Shown here: piece by piece, positions 1 through 6,229 of the stretch
How the letters are laid out: each line of letters begins with the position of its first letter
How positions within the stretch are numbered: the stretch's first letter is position 1
Origin: CAZVLE01 sp964627855
Lineage (GTDB): Bacteria; Bacillota; Dethiobacteria; DTU022
Assembly (NCBI GenBank): GCA_964627855.1
Contig: CAZVLE010000114.1
Span: 1 to 6,840 of the forward strand
Direction: 5' to 3'
DNA: 6,840 nt
Notes under the pieces: generated by a model
Told to the model about the DNA's origin: nothing
The model's input: the letters and a program-made list of their open reading frames with translations, nothing else
Database searches by the model: none
Translations under genes and position numbers: made by a program

Positions 1-50
1 GGGGTGAGGGGGATCTTTGTCTGGCCCTCCGACTTCTCACTTCCGGCCAC
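1..50 (+). repeat. Copy A of an imperfect direct repeat, with a G-rich head
   Basis: Positions 4-43 match positions 1285-1324 at 36 of 40 bases in the same orientation. The shared parts are GTGAGGGGGAT at the left and CCTCCGACTTCTCACTTC at the right. The first 14 bases (GGGGTGAGGGGGAT) also occur exactly, on the other strand, at 2402-2415. The copy begins at the window edge, so its true left end is unseen. It lies downstream of the 146-913 gene and, together with the copy at 1285-1324, brackets it. No coding function is apparent. Confidence 0.75.
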
Positions 51-97
51 TAAAAATCATTTGGAGAAACCATGGCGTCAGCGGAGCAAATTTGTTT

Positions 98-140
98 AAG
101 CAAAAAGTGAGTCAAGTACCCCGTCCCCCTGTCATGGCAC
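98..140. repeat. Possible degenerate clostridial REP/RAYT-type repeat end
   Basis: The minus strand reads GACAGGGGGACGGGGTAC followed by TTGACTCACTTTTTGC. This resembles the 'GACAGGGGGACGGTTC...TTGTC' motif that I recall at the ends of dispersed palindromic elements in many Firmicutes genomes. Only one arm is visible: no matching inverted arm is found nearby and there is no transposase gene. The identification rests on memory of the motif and is weak. It sits just after the stop codon of the 146-913 gene and is not followed by a T-run on the minus strand, so it is not a typical terminator. Confidence 0.3.
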
Positions 141-145
141 CTGTT

Positions 146-913
146 TTATAGTTCGTCCACATCCTTGTACCACTTAACCTTGTCTCCCAGCTTGCTGCGC
201 ATTTTCCAGGTTAGTGGTTTCGGTTCATCATCAACAAACCTGACAATTTCGCTGATGCGCTCTTCAATAAGTTGCTTTTCTTCTTCATCAAACAAATCTG
301 TCTTTCTGTTCAGTTGCAGCAGTTTTTCAATATTGCCGGTTACGGTGCGCCAGAAACCCCATTCAGAGGCGAGAACCCTGGCGATAACCGGGGCATTGAT
401 TGTTTCCTGGTCCTTTTCGCCGACCGGGTGTTCCACGATCAGCATCATGGTGTCAACCAGGTCTTTTTCATTGATCTGGACGATCTGCAATTTTTCAAGA
501 AACAGCTCGGCCAGGGGAATGGTCAGTTCATCGACATCAAGCCGATCTCGCAACTGAAGGACATGGCAGAAATCGAGTTTGTCGAAGAAAATATCAGAAT
601 GCATACCCGTGGCAGGGTTATCGAAAACCATCCGGTGCGTTCCGTAGAGTGTGGTAATCATCTCGTCATCGCGGTAACCGAGCTCCCTGTAAGCCTCGGT
701 TATGATGGGGGCATGCTCGTTATAAGCTACAAAGTCGGTATCAGTGAAAACACGGCCCCACTTTTTATGAATGTAGTTGTATTTTGAGCAGTGCAGGTGA
801 AAGGCCAGCGCGCCGATTAAACGTAGCGGTGCTCCTTTGCTTCCAGCCAGCTCGATAATTTTTTTTGCCTCGGCGATAAACTCGCCGGCATCTTTACCTG
901 TATACTGGGACAT
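146..913 (-). CDS. Stand-alone nucleotidyltransferase-fold protein
   Basis: This 255-aa soluble protein probably has the DNA polymerase beta-like nucleotidyltransferase fold. In the sequence, an N-terminal helix leads to LIGALAFHLH (residues 32-41), then TDTDF (57-61) with D58 and D60 as a likely carboxylate pair, and D107 in HSDIFFD as the possible third. K141 and KDLVD (150-154) match the layout of the AbiEii/DUF6036-like branch, where a lysine and a KDxxD helix follow the core. The glycine motif is GA rather than the usual GG/GS, so activity is uncertain. The start is supported by AAAGGAGGTG four bases before ATG. No partner toxin or antitoxin gene adjoins it, which argues against a simple AbiE-type pair. 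Repeats flank it on both sides. Family assignment is by motif only; the substrate is unknown. Confidence 0.85.
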   Translation of the reverse strand: MSQYTGKDAGEFIAEAKKIIELAGSKGAPLRLIGALAFHLHCSKYNYIHKKWGRVFTDTDFVAYNEHAPIITEAYRELGYRDDEMITTLYGTHRMVFDNPATGMHSDIFFDKLDFCHVLQLRDRLDVDELTIPLAELFLEKLQIVQINEKDLVDTMMLIVEHPVGEKDQETINAPVIARVLASEWGFWRTVTGNIEKLLQLNRKTDLFDEEEKQLIEERISEIVRFVDDEPKPLTWKMRSKLGDKVKWYKDVDEL

Positions 914-1141
914 TTTTCACCTCCTTTGCCTGAAATATTATGCCCGATCCGCATCTCACTTTTTCAGTTTGGACGCAGGTATAATATAGAAAAATTGTTG
1001 CCCGCCAGTCTGCCGGAGGGCGGAGGTCTGAGTACTGGAGGTTGAAGGTCAGAGGCCCAGAGGACCGGAGAAAACCTTTCATTCCACCCTTTACTGGAAG
1101 TTGGAGGTTAGAAAATCTATAAACCTTTCACCCTCACCCCG

Positions 1142-1166
1142 ACCCTCCCCCGTCGAGGGGGAGGGT
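1142..1166. repeat. 10-bp hairpin, C-run/G-run
   Basis: ACCCTCCCCC (1142-1151) pairs perfectly with GGGGGAGGGT (1157-1166) around a 5-base GTCGA loop. It is preceded by CACCCTCACCCCG and followed by TGAAATAAG...CTCAACATT. A closely similar 3' flank follows the hairpin at 2503-2533, so both look like members of one element family. No T-run follows on either strand, so it is not an intrinsic terminator. Confidence 0.75.
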
Positions 1167-1205
1167 GAAATAAGTTCTCAACATTGTATCCCCTACCGTA
1201 CTTCT

Positions 1206-1228
1206 CCCTCTCCCCTGGCGGGAGAGGG
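1206..1228. repeat. 9-bp hairpin, CCCTCTCCC/GGGAGAGGG
   Basis: CCCTCTCCC (1206-1214) and GGGAGAGGG (1220-1228) are perfect complements with loop CTGGC. GCCGGGGTAAGGGGGG follows immediately, the partner of the CCCTCACCCCGACC stretch at 1131-1144. This is the layout of the widespread 'CCCTCACCCC...CCCTCTCCC/GGGAGAGGG...GGGGTGAGGG' intergenic repeats seen in many bacteria (recalled, not searched). No T-run follows. Confidence 0.7.
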
Positions 1229-1280
1229 CCGGGGTAAGGGGGGCTTTATCCGGTTCTCCGATCTCCAACCTCCGGTCTCC

Positions 1281-1325
1281 AGAAGTGAGGGGGATATTTT
1301 ACTGGTCCTCCGACTTCTCACTTCT
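1281..1325 (+). repeat. Copy B of the direct repeat, with its own 9-bp terminal inverted repeat
   Basis: Positions 1285-1324 repeat 4-43 with four differences in 40 bases. This copy is bounded by AGAAGTGAG (1281-1289) and its perfect complement CTCACTTCT (1317-1325), with 27 bases between. In copy A the left arm is replaced by GGGGTGAG. Copies A and B lie in the same orientation on either side of the nucleotidyltransferase-like gene. Confidence 0.75.
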
Positions 1326-1443
1326 GACCTCCCATCTCCCACTGCTCACTTCAAATATAGCTTGTAGCCGGGAGATGTGTTTTTGATCCTGTCTGCTCGG
1401 CCTTTCTATTCTCCAAGGCTATGAGTCCAGCATGAACCCTGCC

Positions 1444-2382
1444 CTATCCCGAGGTCAAAACATACTTTTTGACCCCTTTTTTATCCATTTCAATGATTGC
1501 CCCGAGCAGGGTGCTCTGTTCATAAGAGCTGCCCGGGTTAACCACAAATGTCTTTTTCATCCGCTTGATACCCCGGCCTTCGTGAATGTGGCCGGTCAGG
1601 GCCAGCGGGGGTTGGTACTTGTTGATGGCGTCGCGCACTGCCGTGCTGCCTACCGGAATCAGCGAGCGGCCGGCATACTTCGGTCGCAGGTTTTCATCAA
1701 GTTCGGGAGCTTCATCAAGTCCAGATCCGAAGGGTGGTGCGTGTAGGTTAAAGACACAGCGGTCGATATCGGTAATTTTCGAAGCCATGGCCTCTATTTT
1801 TTCCGCTAGTTCTTCCTCGCTGCATTCCCTGTGTGTATCCCAGGGAGTGGGGTTAGACCAGCCGCAACTGAGCATATTGTAGTAACCATCGAGATCAAGA
1901 ATCAGTCCTTCAGCCATGGTGATCGCCTTAGATGAAGCAAGAATCTCATCAAGTTCGAACATGTCGTCGTTACCCGGGCAGACAAAGCATTTTATGCCGG
2001 TGTCGGCCAGTTTCTCGTCGGCAAAAGTAACCCAGCGTTCAGCCATCTTGATAACTTCGTCAACAAAGAGTTTTTCAACCTTTTCCGAGTCGGCGTTTAG
2101 TTCGTCGTAGCGGTCATCGGTTATTTCAATCGGATAGTAGCCGCGGTCGGATATATTTTTGACCATTTTTGCCTTGCCCTCTTCATCGAGCAGCATATCC
2201 TCTTCCAGGAAATTAACCTTGTACATGCCCTTACTGTCCTTGATGAAGGGAACCAGGGCCTTGCCGGTCATATCGCCGCCCAGAACCAGGATATCGGCGT
2301 TATAGAATTTGCCGGCGTTGATGAATTTCTTCCAGCAGATCTCCGAACCGTGCACATCAGTGGCAAAAAAAATCGTCGTCAT
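1444..2382 (-). CDS. Calcineurin-like metallophosphoesterase
   Basis: This 312-aa cytoplasmic protein is probably a dinuclear-metal phosphoesterase. The family signature is present in order: DVHG (D9, H11), GGD (35-37), GND (137-139, where most relatives have GNH), NLHAPPF with H214, and GHIH (264-267). VNPGS (281-285) matches the conserved end of the domain. The metal ligands D9, H11, D37, N138, H214, H265 and H267 are all present. About 100 residues separate GGD from GND, much more than the usual few tens; this acidic, helical-looking insert may form a cap or recognition region. GGAGG lies seven bases before the ATG. It follows the permease with a 197-base repeat-bearing gap, so co-transcription is uncertain. 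It may act on phosphomonoesters, phosphodiesters or nucleotides; the sequence does not say which. Confidence 0.92.
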   Translation of the reverse strand: MTTIFFATDVHGSEICWKKFINAGKFYNADILVLGGDMTGKALVPFIKDSKGMYKVNFLEEDMLLDEEGKAKMVKNISDRGYYPIEITDDRYDELNADSEKVEKLFVDEVIKMAERWVTFADEKLADTGIKCFVCPGNDDMFELDEILASSKAITMAEGLILDLDGYYNMLSCGWSNPTPWDTHRECSEEELAEKIEAMASKITDIDRCVFNLHAPPFGSGLDEAPELDENLRPKYAGRSLIPVGSTAVRDAINKYQPPLALTGHIHEGRGIKRMKKTFVVNPGSSYEQSTLLGAIIEMDKKGVKKYVLTSG

Positions 2383-2401
2383 CTATCATCCTCCTTCCTT
2401 T

Positions 2402-2415
2402 ATCCCCCTCACCCC
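2402..2415 (-). repeat. Inverted 14-nt copy of the G-rich repeat head
   Basis: On the minus strand this reads GGGGTGAGGGGGAT, identical to positions 1-14 on the plus strand and close to the GGGGTAAGGGGGG at 1231. It lies about 20 bases upstream of the metallophosphoesterase start codon, so it would be in that gene's mRNA leader. Confidence 0.65.
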
Positions 2416-2502
2416 GGCTATAGCTTCCACAGAGATAAAGGGAGACTTATTTTTGCAATCAGTTATCAGCCTTAACGGTATTTCCGTCACCATTTACCCC
2501 AT

Positions 2503-2533
2503 CCCGGCACTCAATTGCATCTTGAGTGCCGGG
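2503..2533. repeat. Perfect 12-bp GC-rich hairpin between permease and phosphoesterase genes
   Basis: CCCGGCACTCAA (2503-2514) and TTGAGTGCCGGG (2522-2533) pair perfectly around a 7-base loop. On the minus strand it lies 47 bases after the permease stop codon. The bases that follow there are ATGGGGTAAATG, with no T-run, so it is not a canonical rho-independent terminator, though such a stem could protect the upstream mRNA 3' end. Its flank AGGTGAAATAA...CTCAGCATT (2543-2563) resembles the flank of the 1142-1166 hairpin. A 12-bp palindrome, ATTTTCGAAAAT, lies next to it at 2561-2572. Confidence 0.75.
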
Positions 2534-2579
2534 GAGGGGTGGAGGTGAAATAATCTCAGCATTTTCGAAAATAGGTTAT

Positions 2580-4202
2580 TTATTCAACCGGGATGCTCTT
2601 GTGAATTTCATCCAGGTTAATACCCTGCTTGCGGCGATAAGCCTTTGAGCCGTAGTAGATCACAATAGAGATGGTATAGAGCACGGCCATGTAGATATAC
2701 GACGTTGGCTCGTTAATGCCGTAAACAGCATCGGTTGCCCACATGTAAAAGAGGAAGAGCAGGAATAAGCCGAAAATGACCCCGGTAACGGTGATCAGCG
2801 GCAGGCCAAAGACTTTTAGTCTGGCGATTGGTGAAGCTTTATAGAGCTCGGGATCCCTGTAGGGCAGGATAATCGCCGCGATAGTGGTGCCGAAGTAAGT
2901 TACGGCGATAACCACGGTTGAGTTAAGAGCCAGGGTTTCCAAGTTGGCCGTGTAATGCATGCCGGCGCTGACTATTACACCACCGACAGCCATGACCAGC
3001 AGGGCGTTGACAGGAGAGCGGAACTTGGTTGACACGCGGGCCATCCACTCAGGCAAAATGCGGTCAAAGGCTGCCGCAAAAATAACGCGGGTGGAAGAGA
3101 GGAACACCGTGCCGCACCAGCCGAAGAACCAGGCGCTCATGGAGATTAAAAGCCACATCTGCAAGAGCGGGCTGTCAGTAAGGAAGCTGACCAGCAGAGC
3201 CGGGTAGGGATAAGCACCGAAAGGCGAAGTTCCTTCATAATAGGTAAAGTTGGCGGCATTGTAAAAATCCCAGCCGATGACGCGGGCGATCAGTCCCAGC
3301 ACGATTAAAGCTAAAATGGTAGTGGCAATCAATCCCGCGGCCATGCTCCAGAAGTTGCGCTTGAAGTCGGAAGCGCCGCGCACTTCACCATAAAGGGTGG
3401 CGCCCCAGTTGGGCCAGAGGTTGAAGAAAACAACCATCGGTATCAGGGCCAGGCTGGCGCCGACGGCCAGTCTGCTGATCGGGGCGGCCGTGAATCCGCC
3501 GTCAGCCGAGGCAGCCAGAACCTGCTGGTAGACGTCGCCTCCCCCGGCAGCATAAAAATTGTTGGCGTAATGGTTGAAGCCGGCAATAAAGTCGGCCCGG
3601 TTATTGACCAGCATCATGATGATCATGGTAGCCATCCCGGCCATGCCGATGTAAAAACAGAACTTTTGAATACGGGCATACCAGCTCATGCCCAGGCTGA
3701 CATAGATAAAAGCCAGCACAATAACAATCAGGGAAGCAACAAAGAAGCCGTTGGTGCTGATAAACCAGCTGGCAGCGTTGTTGAGGCCTTCACTACCGGT
3801 CCAGCCGCCGAGCATCCCCAAGATGGGAGCAAAAACATTGAAGGAAAGCATGTTGCCGTAAAGCGGTACCCAGTGCCAGAGAATCCAGGCCCAGCCGGTA
3901 ATTGAGAGCACGAAGCCGATACCCCCGCCTAAAATCCGGCTCTGCCAGACATAGTCACCGCCGGCCCGCGGCATTACCGCTACCAGCAAGCCGTAAACAA
4001 AGACCTCGAATATAATAAAGATTCCTGCAATAACGATGGCAGTTAAAAGGTTCGCTTCCGGGATATAGGGGGCGAAGGCAAAAATATAGAAGCCAAGCGT
4101 AACCAGGTTGATAGAGAAGAAAGCGTAGACAAAGCCGTCGAAGACCGACCATGAACGCACCAGGCCACTGGCTTTGCGGACAAACATTCCAGGTTGTGCC
4201 AT
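2580..4202 (-). CDS. APC-superfamily amino acid/amine permease
   Basis: This 540-aa integral membrane transporter is probably a proton- or sodium-coupled importer, or an exchanger, of amino acids or amines. Twelve hydrophobic segments are visible, starting near residues 21, 52, 92, 151, 182, 246, 287, 334, 399, 426, 460 and 490, and a short charged C-terminal tail follows. Family signatures are PRAGGDYV (78-85) after TM2, a GEVRGASDFKR stretch after TM6, and FDRILPEW near residue 380 in the TM8-TM9 loop. Length and layout fit a complete APC member. The start is supported by AAGGAAG 9-10 bases before ATG and by the typical N-terminal SGLVRSWSVFD. It lies 242 bases downstream of the PucR-type regulator gene, whose product is the obvious candidate controller. 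The substrate cannot be read from the sequence and no catabolic gene is adjacent. Confidence 0.93.
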   Translation of the reverse strand: MAQPGMFVRKASGLVRSWSVFDGFVYAFFSINLVTLGFYIFAFAPYIPEANLLTAIVIAGIFIIFEVFVYGLLVAVMPRAGGDYVWQSRILGGGIGFVLSITGWAWILWHWVPLYGNMLSFNVFAPILGMLGGWTGSEGLNNAASWFISTNGFFVASLIVIVLAFIYVSLGMSWYARIQKFCFYIGMAGMATMIIMMLVNNRADFIAGFNHYANNFYAAGGGDVYQQVLAASADGGFTAAPISRLAVGASLALIPMVVFFNLWPNWGATLYGEVRGASDFKRNFWSMAAGLIATTILALIVLGLIARVIGWDFYNAANFTYYEGTSPFGAYPYPALLVSFLTDSPLLQMWLLISMSAWFFGWCGTVFLSSTRVIFAAAFDRILPEWMARVSTKFRSPVNALLVMAVGGVIVSAGMHYTANLETLALNSTVVIAVTYFGTTIAAIILPYRDPELYKASPIARLKVFGLPLITVTGVIFGLFLLFLFYMWATDAVYGINEPTSYIYMAVLYTISIVIYYGSKAYRRKQGINLDEIHKSIPVE

Positions 4203-4237
4203 ACTTACCTACTTCCTTTCTAGTCTATGACTTTTTT

Positions 4238-4267
4238 AGGCAAAAAGTTGCCTGTAGATAAGACAGG
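4238..4267 (-). other. Two overlapping, mutually exclusive hairpins in the permease leader
   Basis: On the minus strand CCTGT-CTTATCT-ACAGG (4267-4251) and AGGCAA-CTTT-TTGCCT (4253-4238) are both perfect short stems, and they share the bases AGG. Only one can form at a time in RNA. The second ends about 20 bases before the permease RBS and is followed by TAAAAAAG, not a U-run, so it is not a terminator. A regulatory role is a guess; stems of 5 and 6 bp arise easily by chance. Confidence 0.35.
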
Positions 4268-4334
4268 AGCCTACGGAAGCCATGACAGACTCCCCGGGTT
4301 ACACCTCCATTCCGGCTTAAGTATGTTTGAGCAC

Positions 4335-4373
4335 CAGAAAATTTACACAACAGTTGGACTATTAAATTTTCTG
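4335..4373. repeat. Perfect 11-bp inverted repeat in the regulator-permease spacer
   Basis: CAGAAAATTTA (4335-4345) and TAAATTTTCTG (4363-4373) are exact complements separated by 17 bases, which contain a smaller CAAC-A-GTTG dyad. AT-rich arms about 28 bp apart centre to centre (between two and three helical turns) would suit paired protein-binding half-sites as well as an RNA hairpin. No T-run follows on the minus strand, so it is not a standard terminator of the upstream gene. Confidence 0.6.
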
Positions 4374-4415
4374 ATTGCATAACCTTTGTAAGATGAGTAG
4401 AAATATTGGCAGCCT

Positions 4416-4434
4416 TTTGTGCATTATGCACAAA
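4416..4434. promoter_or_regulatory. Candidate operator: 19-bp perfect palindrome
   Basis: TTTGTGCATTATGCACAAA is a perfect inverted repeat with 9-bp arms and a single central base. It starts 10 bases after the regulator stop codon and lies about 214-232 bases upstream of the permease start. A one-base loop cannot form a good RNA hairpin, so it is better read as a DNA site for a dimeric protein. The PucR-type regulator encoded next door is the simplest candidate. The binding partner is inferred from position alone; I do not recognise the motif as a documented PucR site. Confidence 0.55.
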
Positions 4435-4444
4435 TTTAACCCCT

Positions 4445-6178
4445 TCATAGCGACAGGCGGCGGCTAATTGAGGCCAGCAAAAGGGGAAAGGTGTCAAGTT
4501 GCTGCAGCTCCAGGCCCAGCAGCTCTTCAATTTTTTGCAGGCGGTAGTTGAGGGAATTACGGTGCAGGTGTAATTTATCGGCAGTTTTTGTTCGAGAGTA
4601 GTTGTTTTGCAAGTAAGTTTCCAGGGTTAAAACCAGTTCACCGTCTTTTTCGCGATCGTATTTCAAAAGCGGCTCGAAAATACTTTCAAAAAGGCCCGGG
4701 CTGTTTGATCCGCTCAAAAATCGCTTAACCAAAAGGTAAGGCAGCATATCTTTATAGGATAAAGCAAAGTCGTTATTGTAAAGCTTCTTACCTATTTCCA
4801 TTGTTTCCCAGGCCTCCAGGTAGCTGTTGCTGATTCGCTCAATGTCAGCGCAGAAATCACCACTGGCCATCAATACCGGAATATCTTCCAGGTTAGAGGC
4901 CACTGTATCCTTAATTTTTAGCATGATAGTTTTACCGAATTCACTGCCTGGTTCAATACTGCCAGAAGTGGCAGGAGCCTGTACCAGCATAACCAGGCTA
5001 CCCAGGGCTTCAACTACAACTCCCGGGGTATTTTCTTTTTCCAGGGCATAGCGCAGAATGCGGAGCATTCTTTTTTCAATCAATTCTTTCCCGGGCTTCA
5101 AGTCGTGGTCCTTTTCATAAAGCCTGACATTTTCACGGCCGGCCTTGCCGTTGTAAAAAGTAGCCTTGTCAGGCTCGACCAGGATTACGTAGTAACTATC
5201 ACTGGCATCAAACCCAAACTGGCGAGCCCGTGAGATGATATTTTCGCGATTTTTCAGGTTGCCCAGGAGAAGCTCGTTATAAAAGTCCAGTTCATTTTTC
5301 CGTTCAGCTTCCCTGATCGCCATTTCCTTGAGGATATCCAGTGAAATAGCCATCGCCCCAGCCTCTACCGCCACAATTTCACCCTTGTCAAGGTTGTGGT
5401 CCAGATCGGGAACGATCAGGACGCCGTAAAAATTGTCACCGGCAACTACGGGGAAAAAGAAGTCAAGGTAATCCCTGTCAGCAGAGCCGTGCTGGTAATA
5501 GTCCGGCTTTTTCCCGTATACGAGGGTATTAAGCAGGGCCTGGGGGTAAAATTTGTTCAGCGACACAGGGCCGCTGTTTTTTTGCCATCTTTCGAAAAAG
5601 GGGTTGATTGTACCGGCGGCATTAGAGGGAGCGGCCGCATCTAGCAGCATTAAATCGGCATCTGCCATCAAAACCGGCTTTTGCAATAAAGTAGTTAGAG
5701 AGGAGAGCAGTTCCTGCACGCCCTTGCCCTTAAGCACAATATTGGTCATCATGCTGTGTACTTCCTGGGCATATTCGAGGGCCTGGACCTGCTTGTCGAG
5801 AATGCTGCTCATCACCGGAACGATAACATCGATGTAAGAACAATCCGGCATCTGCAACAGGGGCAGCTTTAACTCGTCTGCTTTTTTTATCAAACGTTCA
5901 TCTATATAGGAGATGTAGCGCTCGGGTGAAAAAATAATCAGGGCGGCCCCGCCGCAGCGGTGAATATCTTCAAGGATTTGCAGCTGGGCTTCAATATTGT
6001 CTTTCAGGGCGTAGAAAGTGGTAGAAAGGAGGGAATCTTTGCGAAACCAGATCGCGGCATCCGGAACATCAATGATATCAACTGCGCGAATCATTTTGTC
6101 TAAACCGGCTGAACCGGCCAGAACCTTAGCCTCAACCAGTCCGCCAATCTGCAAAGCGTCTCTGACCGTTATGGCCAT
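4445..6178 (-). CDS. PucR-family transcriptional regulator
   Basis: This is a cytoplasmic DNA-binding regulator of 577 aa. It has the full three-part PucR layout: an N-terminal PucR (purine-catabolism-regulator-like) domain at about 3-125 with TVRDALQ and VDIIDVPDAAIWF; a CdaR/GGDEF-like middle region at about 300-450; and a C-terminal PucR helix-turn-helix at about 510-568, where HRNSLNYRLQKIEELLG is the recognition part. Family members sense metabolites and control permease and catabolic genes for purines, amino acids or amines; the effector here is unknown. The chosen start (ATG at 6178) gives the family-typical MAITVRD opening, with a weak GGGG eight bases before it. An in-frame ATG at 6205 would add nine residues but has an equally poor RBS. 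It is 51 bases after the 132-aa gene and probably co-transcribed with it, and it precedes the permease gene. Confidence 0.93.
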   Translation of the reverse strand: MAITVRDALQIGGLVEAKVLAGSAGLDKMIRAVDIIDVPDAAIWFRKDSLLSTTFYALKDNIEAQLQILEDIHRCGGAALIIFSPERYISYIDERLIKKADELKLPLLQMPDCSYIDVIVPVMSSILDKQVQALEYAQEVHSMMTNIVLKGKGVQELLSSLTTLLQKPVLMADADLMLLDAAAPSNAAGTINPFFERWQKNSGPVSLNKFYPQALLNTLVYGKKPDYYQHGSADRDYLDFFFPVVAGDNFYGVLIVPDLDHNLDKGEIVAVEAGAMAISLDILKEMAIREAERKNELDFYNELLLGNLKNRENIISRARQFGFDASDSYYVILVEPDKATFYNGKAGRENVRLYEKDHDLKPGKELIEKRMLRILRYALEKENTPGVVVEALGSLVMLVQAPATSGSIEPGSEFGKTIMLKIKDTVASNLEDIPVLMASGDFCADIERISNSYLEAWETMEIGKKLYNNDFALSYKDMLPYLLVKRFLSGSNSPGLFESIFEPLLKYDREKDGELVLTLETYLQNNYSRTKTADKLHLHRNSLNYRLQKIEELLGLELQQLDTFPLLLASISRRLSL

Positions 6179-6229
6179 CTGGCTAACCCCGTTTGAGAAT
6201 ATCATAGAGCCTGGGAGCAGTTGTGCCGA

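Larger units (their letters stand above)
1014..1345. repeat. Composite G-rich/C-rich repeat region filling the 914-1443 spacer
   Basis: This occupies most of a 530-base stretch without a gene. The left part (1014-1110) is a run of degenerate GGAGG/AGG units on the plus strand. The right part (1251-1345) is a run of CTCC/CCTCC units, so the two halves form a loose inverted repeat. Exact complementary pieces include GGAGGTTG (from 1037) with CAACCTCC (1266-1273), and GACCGGAG (1063-1070) with CTCCGGTC (1270-1277). Between them lie two strong hairpins (1142-1166 and 1206-1228). In addition, 1131-1147 can pair with the stretch around 1224-1240 at about 15 of 17 positions. An 88-codon plus-strand frame across it has low-complexity composition and no RBS, and was judged not to be a gene. 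The rest of the spacer (914-1013, 1346-1443) shows only the RBS of the leftward gene. Confidence 0.7.

Noticed and set aside
980..986. TATAAT on the plus strand and TATTAT on the minus strand as a -10 element
   Set aside because: No acceptable -35 hexamer occurs 16-18 bases away on either strand, and no plus-strand gene follows; a promoter for the leftward gene may exist but cannot be pinned here.
894..1082. Minus-strand 62-codon frame upstream of the nucleotidyltransferase-like gene
   Set aside because: It runs through the RBS of that gene and repeat-like DNA, with no RBS of its own and no motif.
1101..1367. Plus-strand 88-codon frame across the repeat region
   Set aside because: It consists of the C/G-tract repeats (Pro/Ser/Gly-rich low complexity), has no RBS at its start and no recognisable domain.
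2503..2533. Intrinsic terminator for the permease gene
   Set aside because: The stem is strong but no T-run follows on the minus strand, so it was kept only as a hairpin repeat.
4238..4260. Sigma-54-like promoter (AGGCAA...TTGCCT) before the permease
   Set aside because: Only nine bases separate the GG and GC doublets instead of the strict ten, and the match is explained by a small hairpin.
4225..4530. Minus-strand 101-codon frame over the spacer and the end of the PucR-type gene
   Set aside because: It overlaps a well-supported coding region in another frame, has no RBS and shows no protein-family signature.
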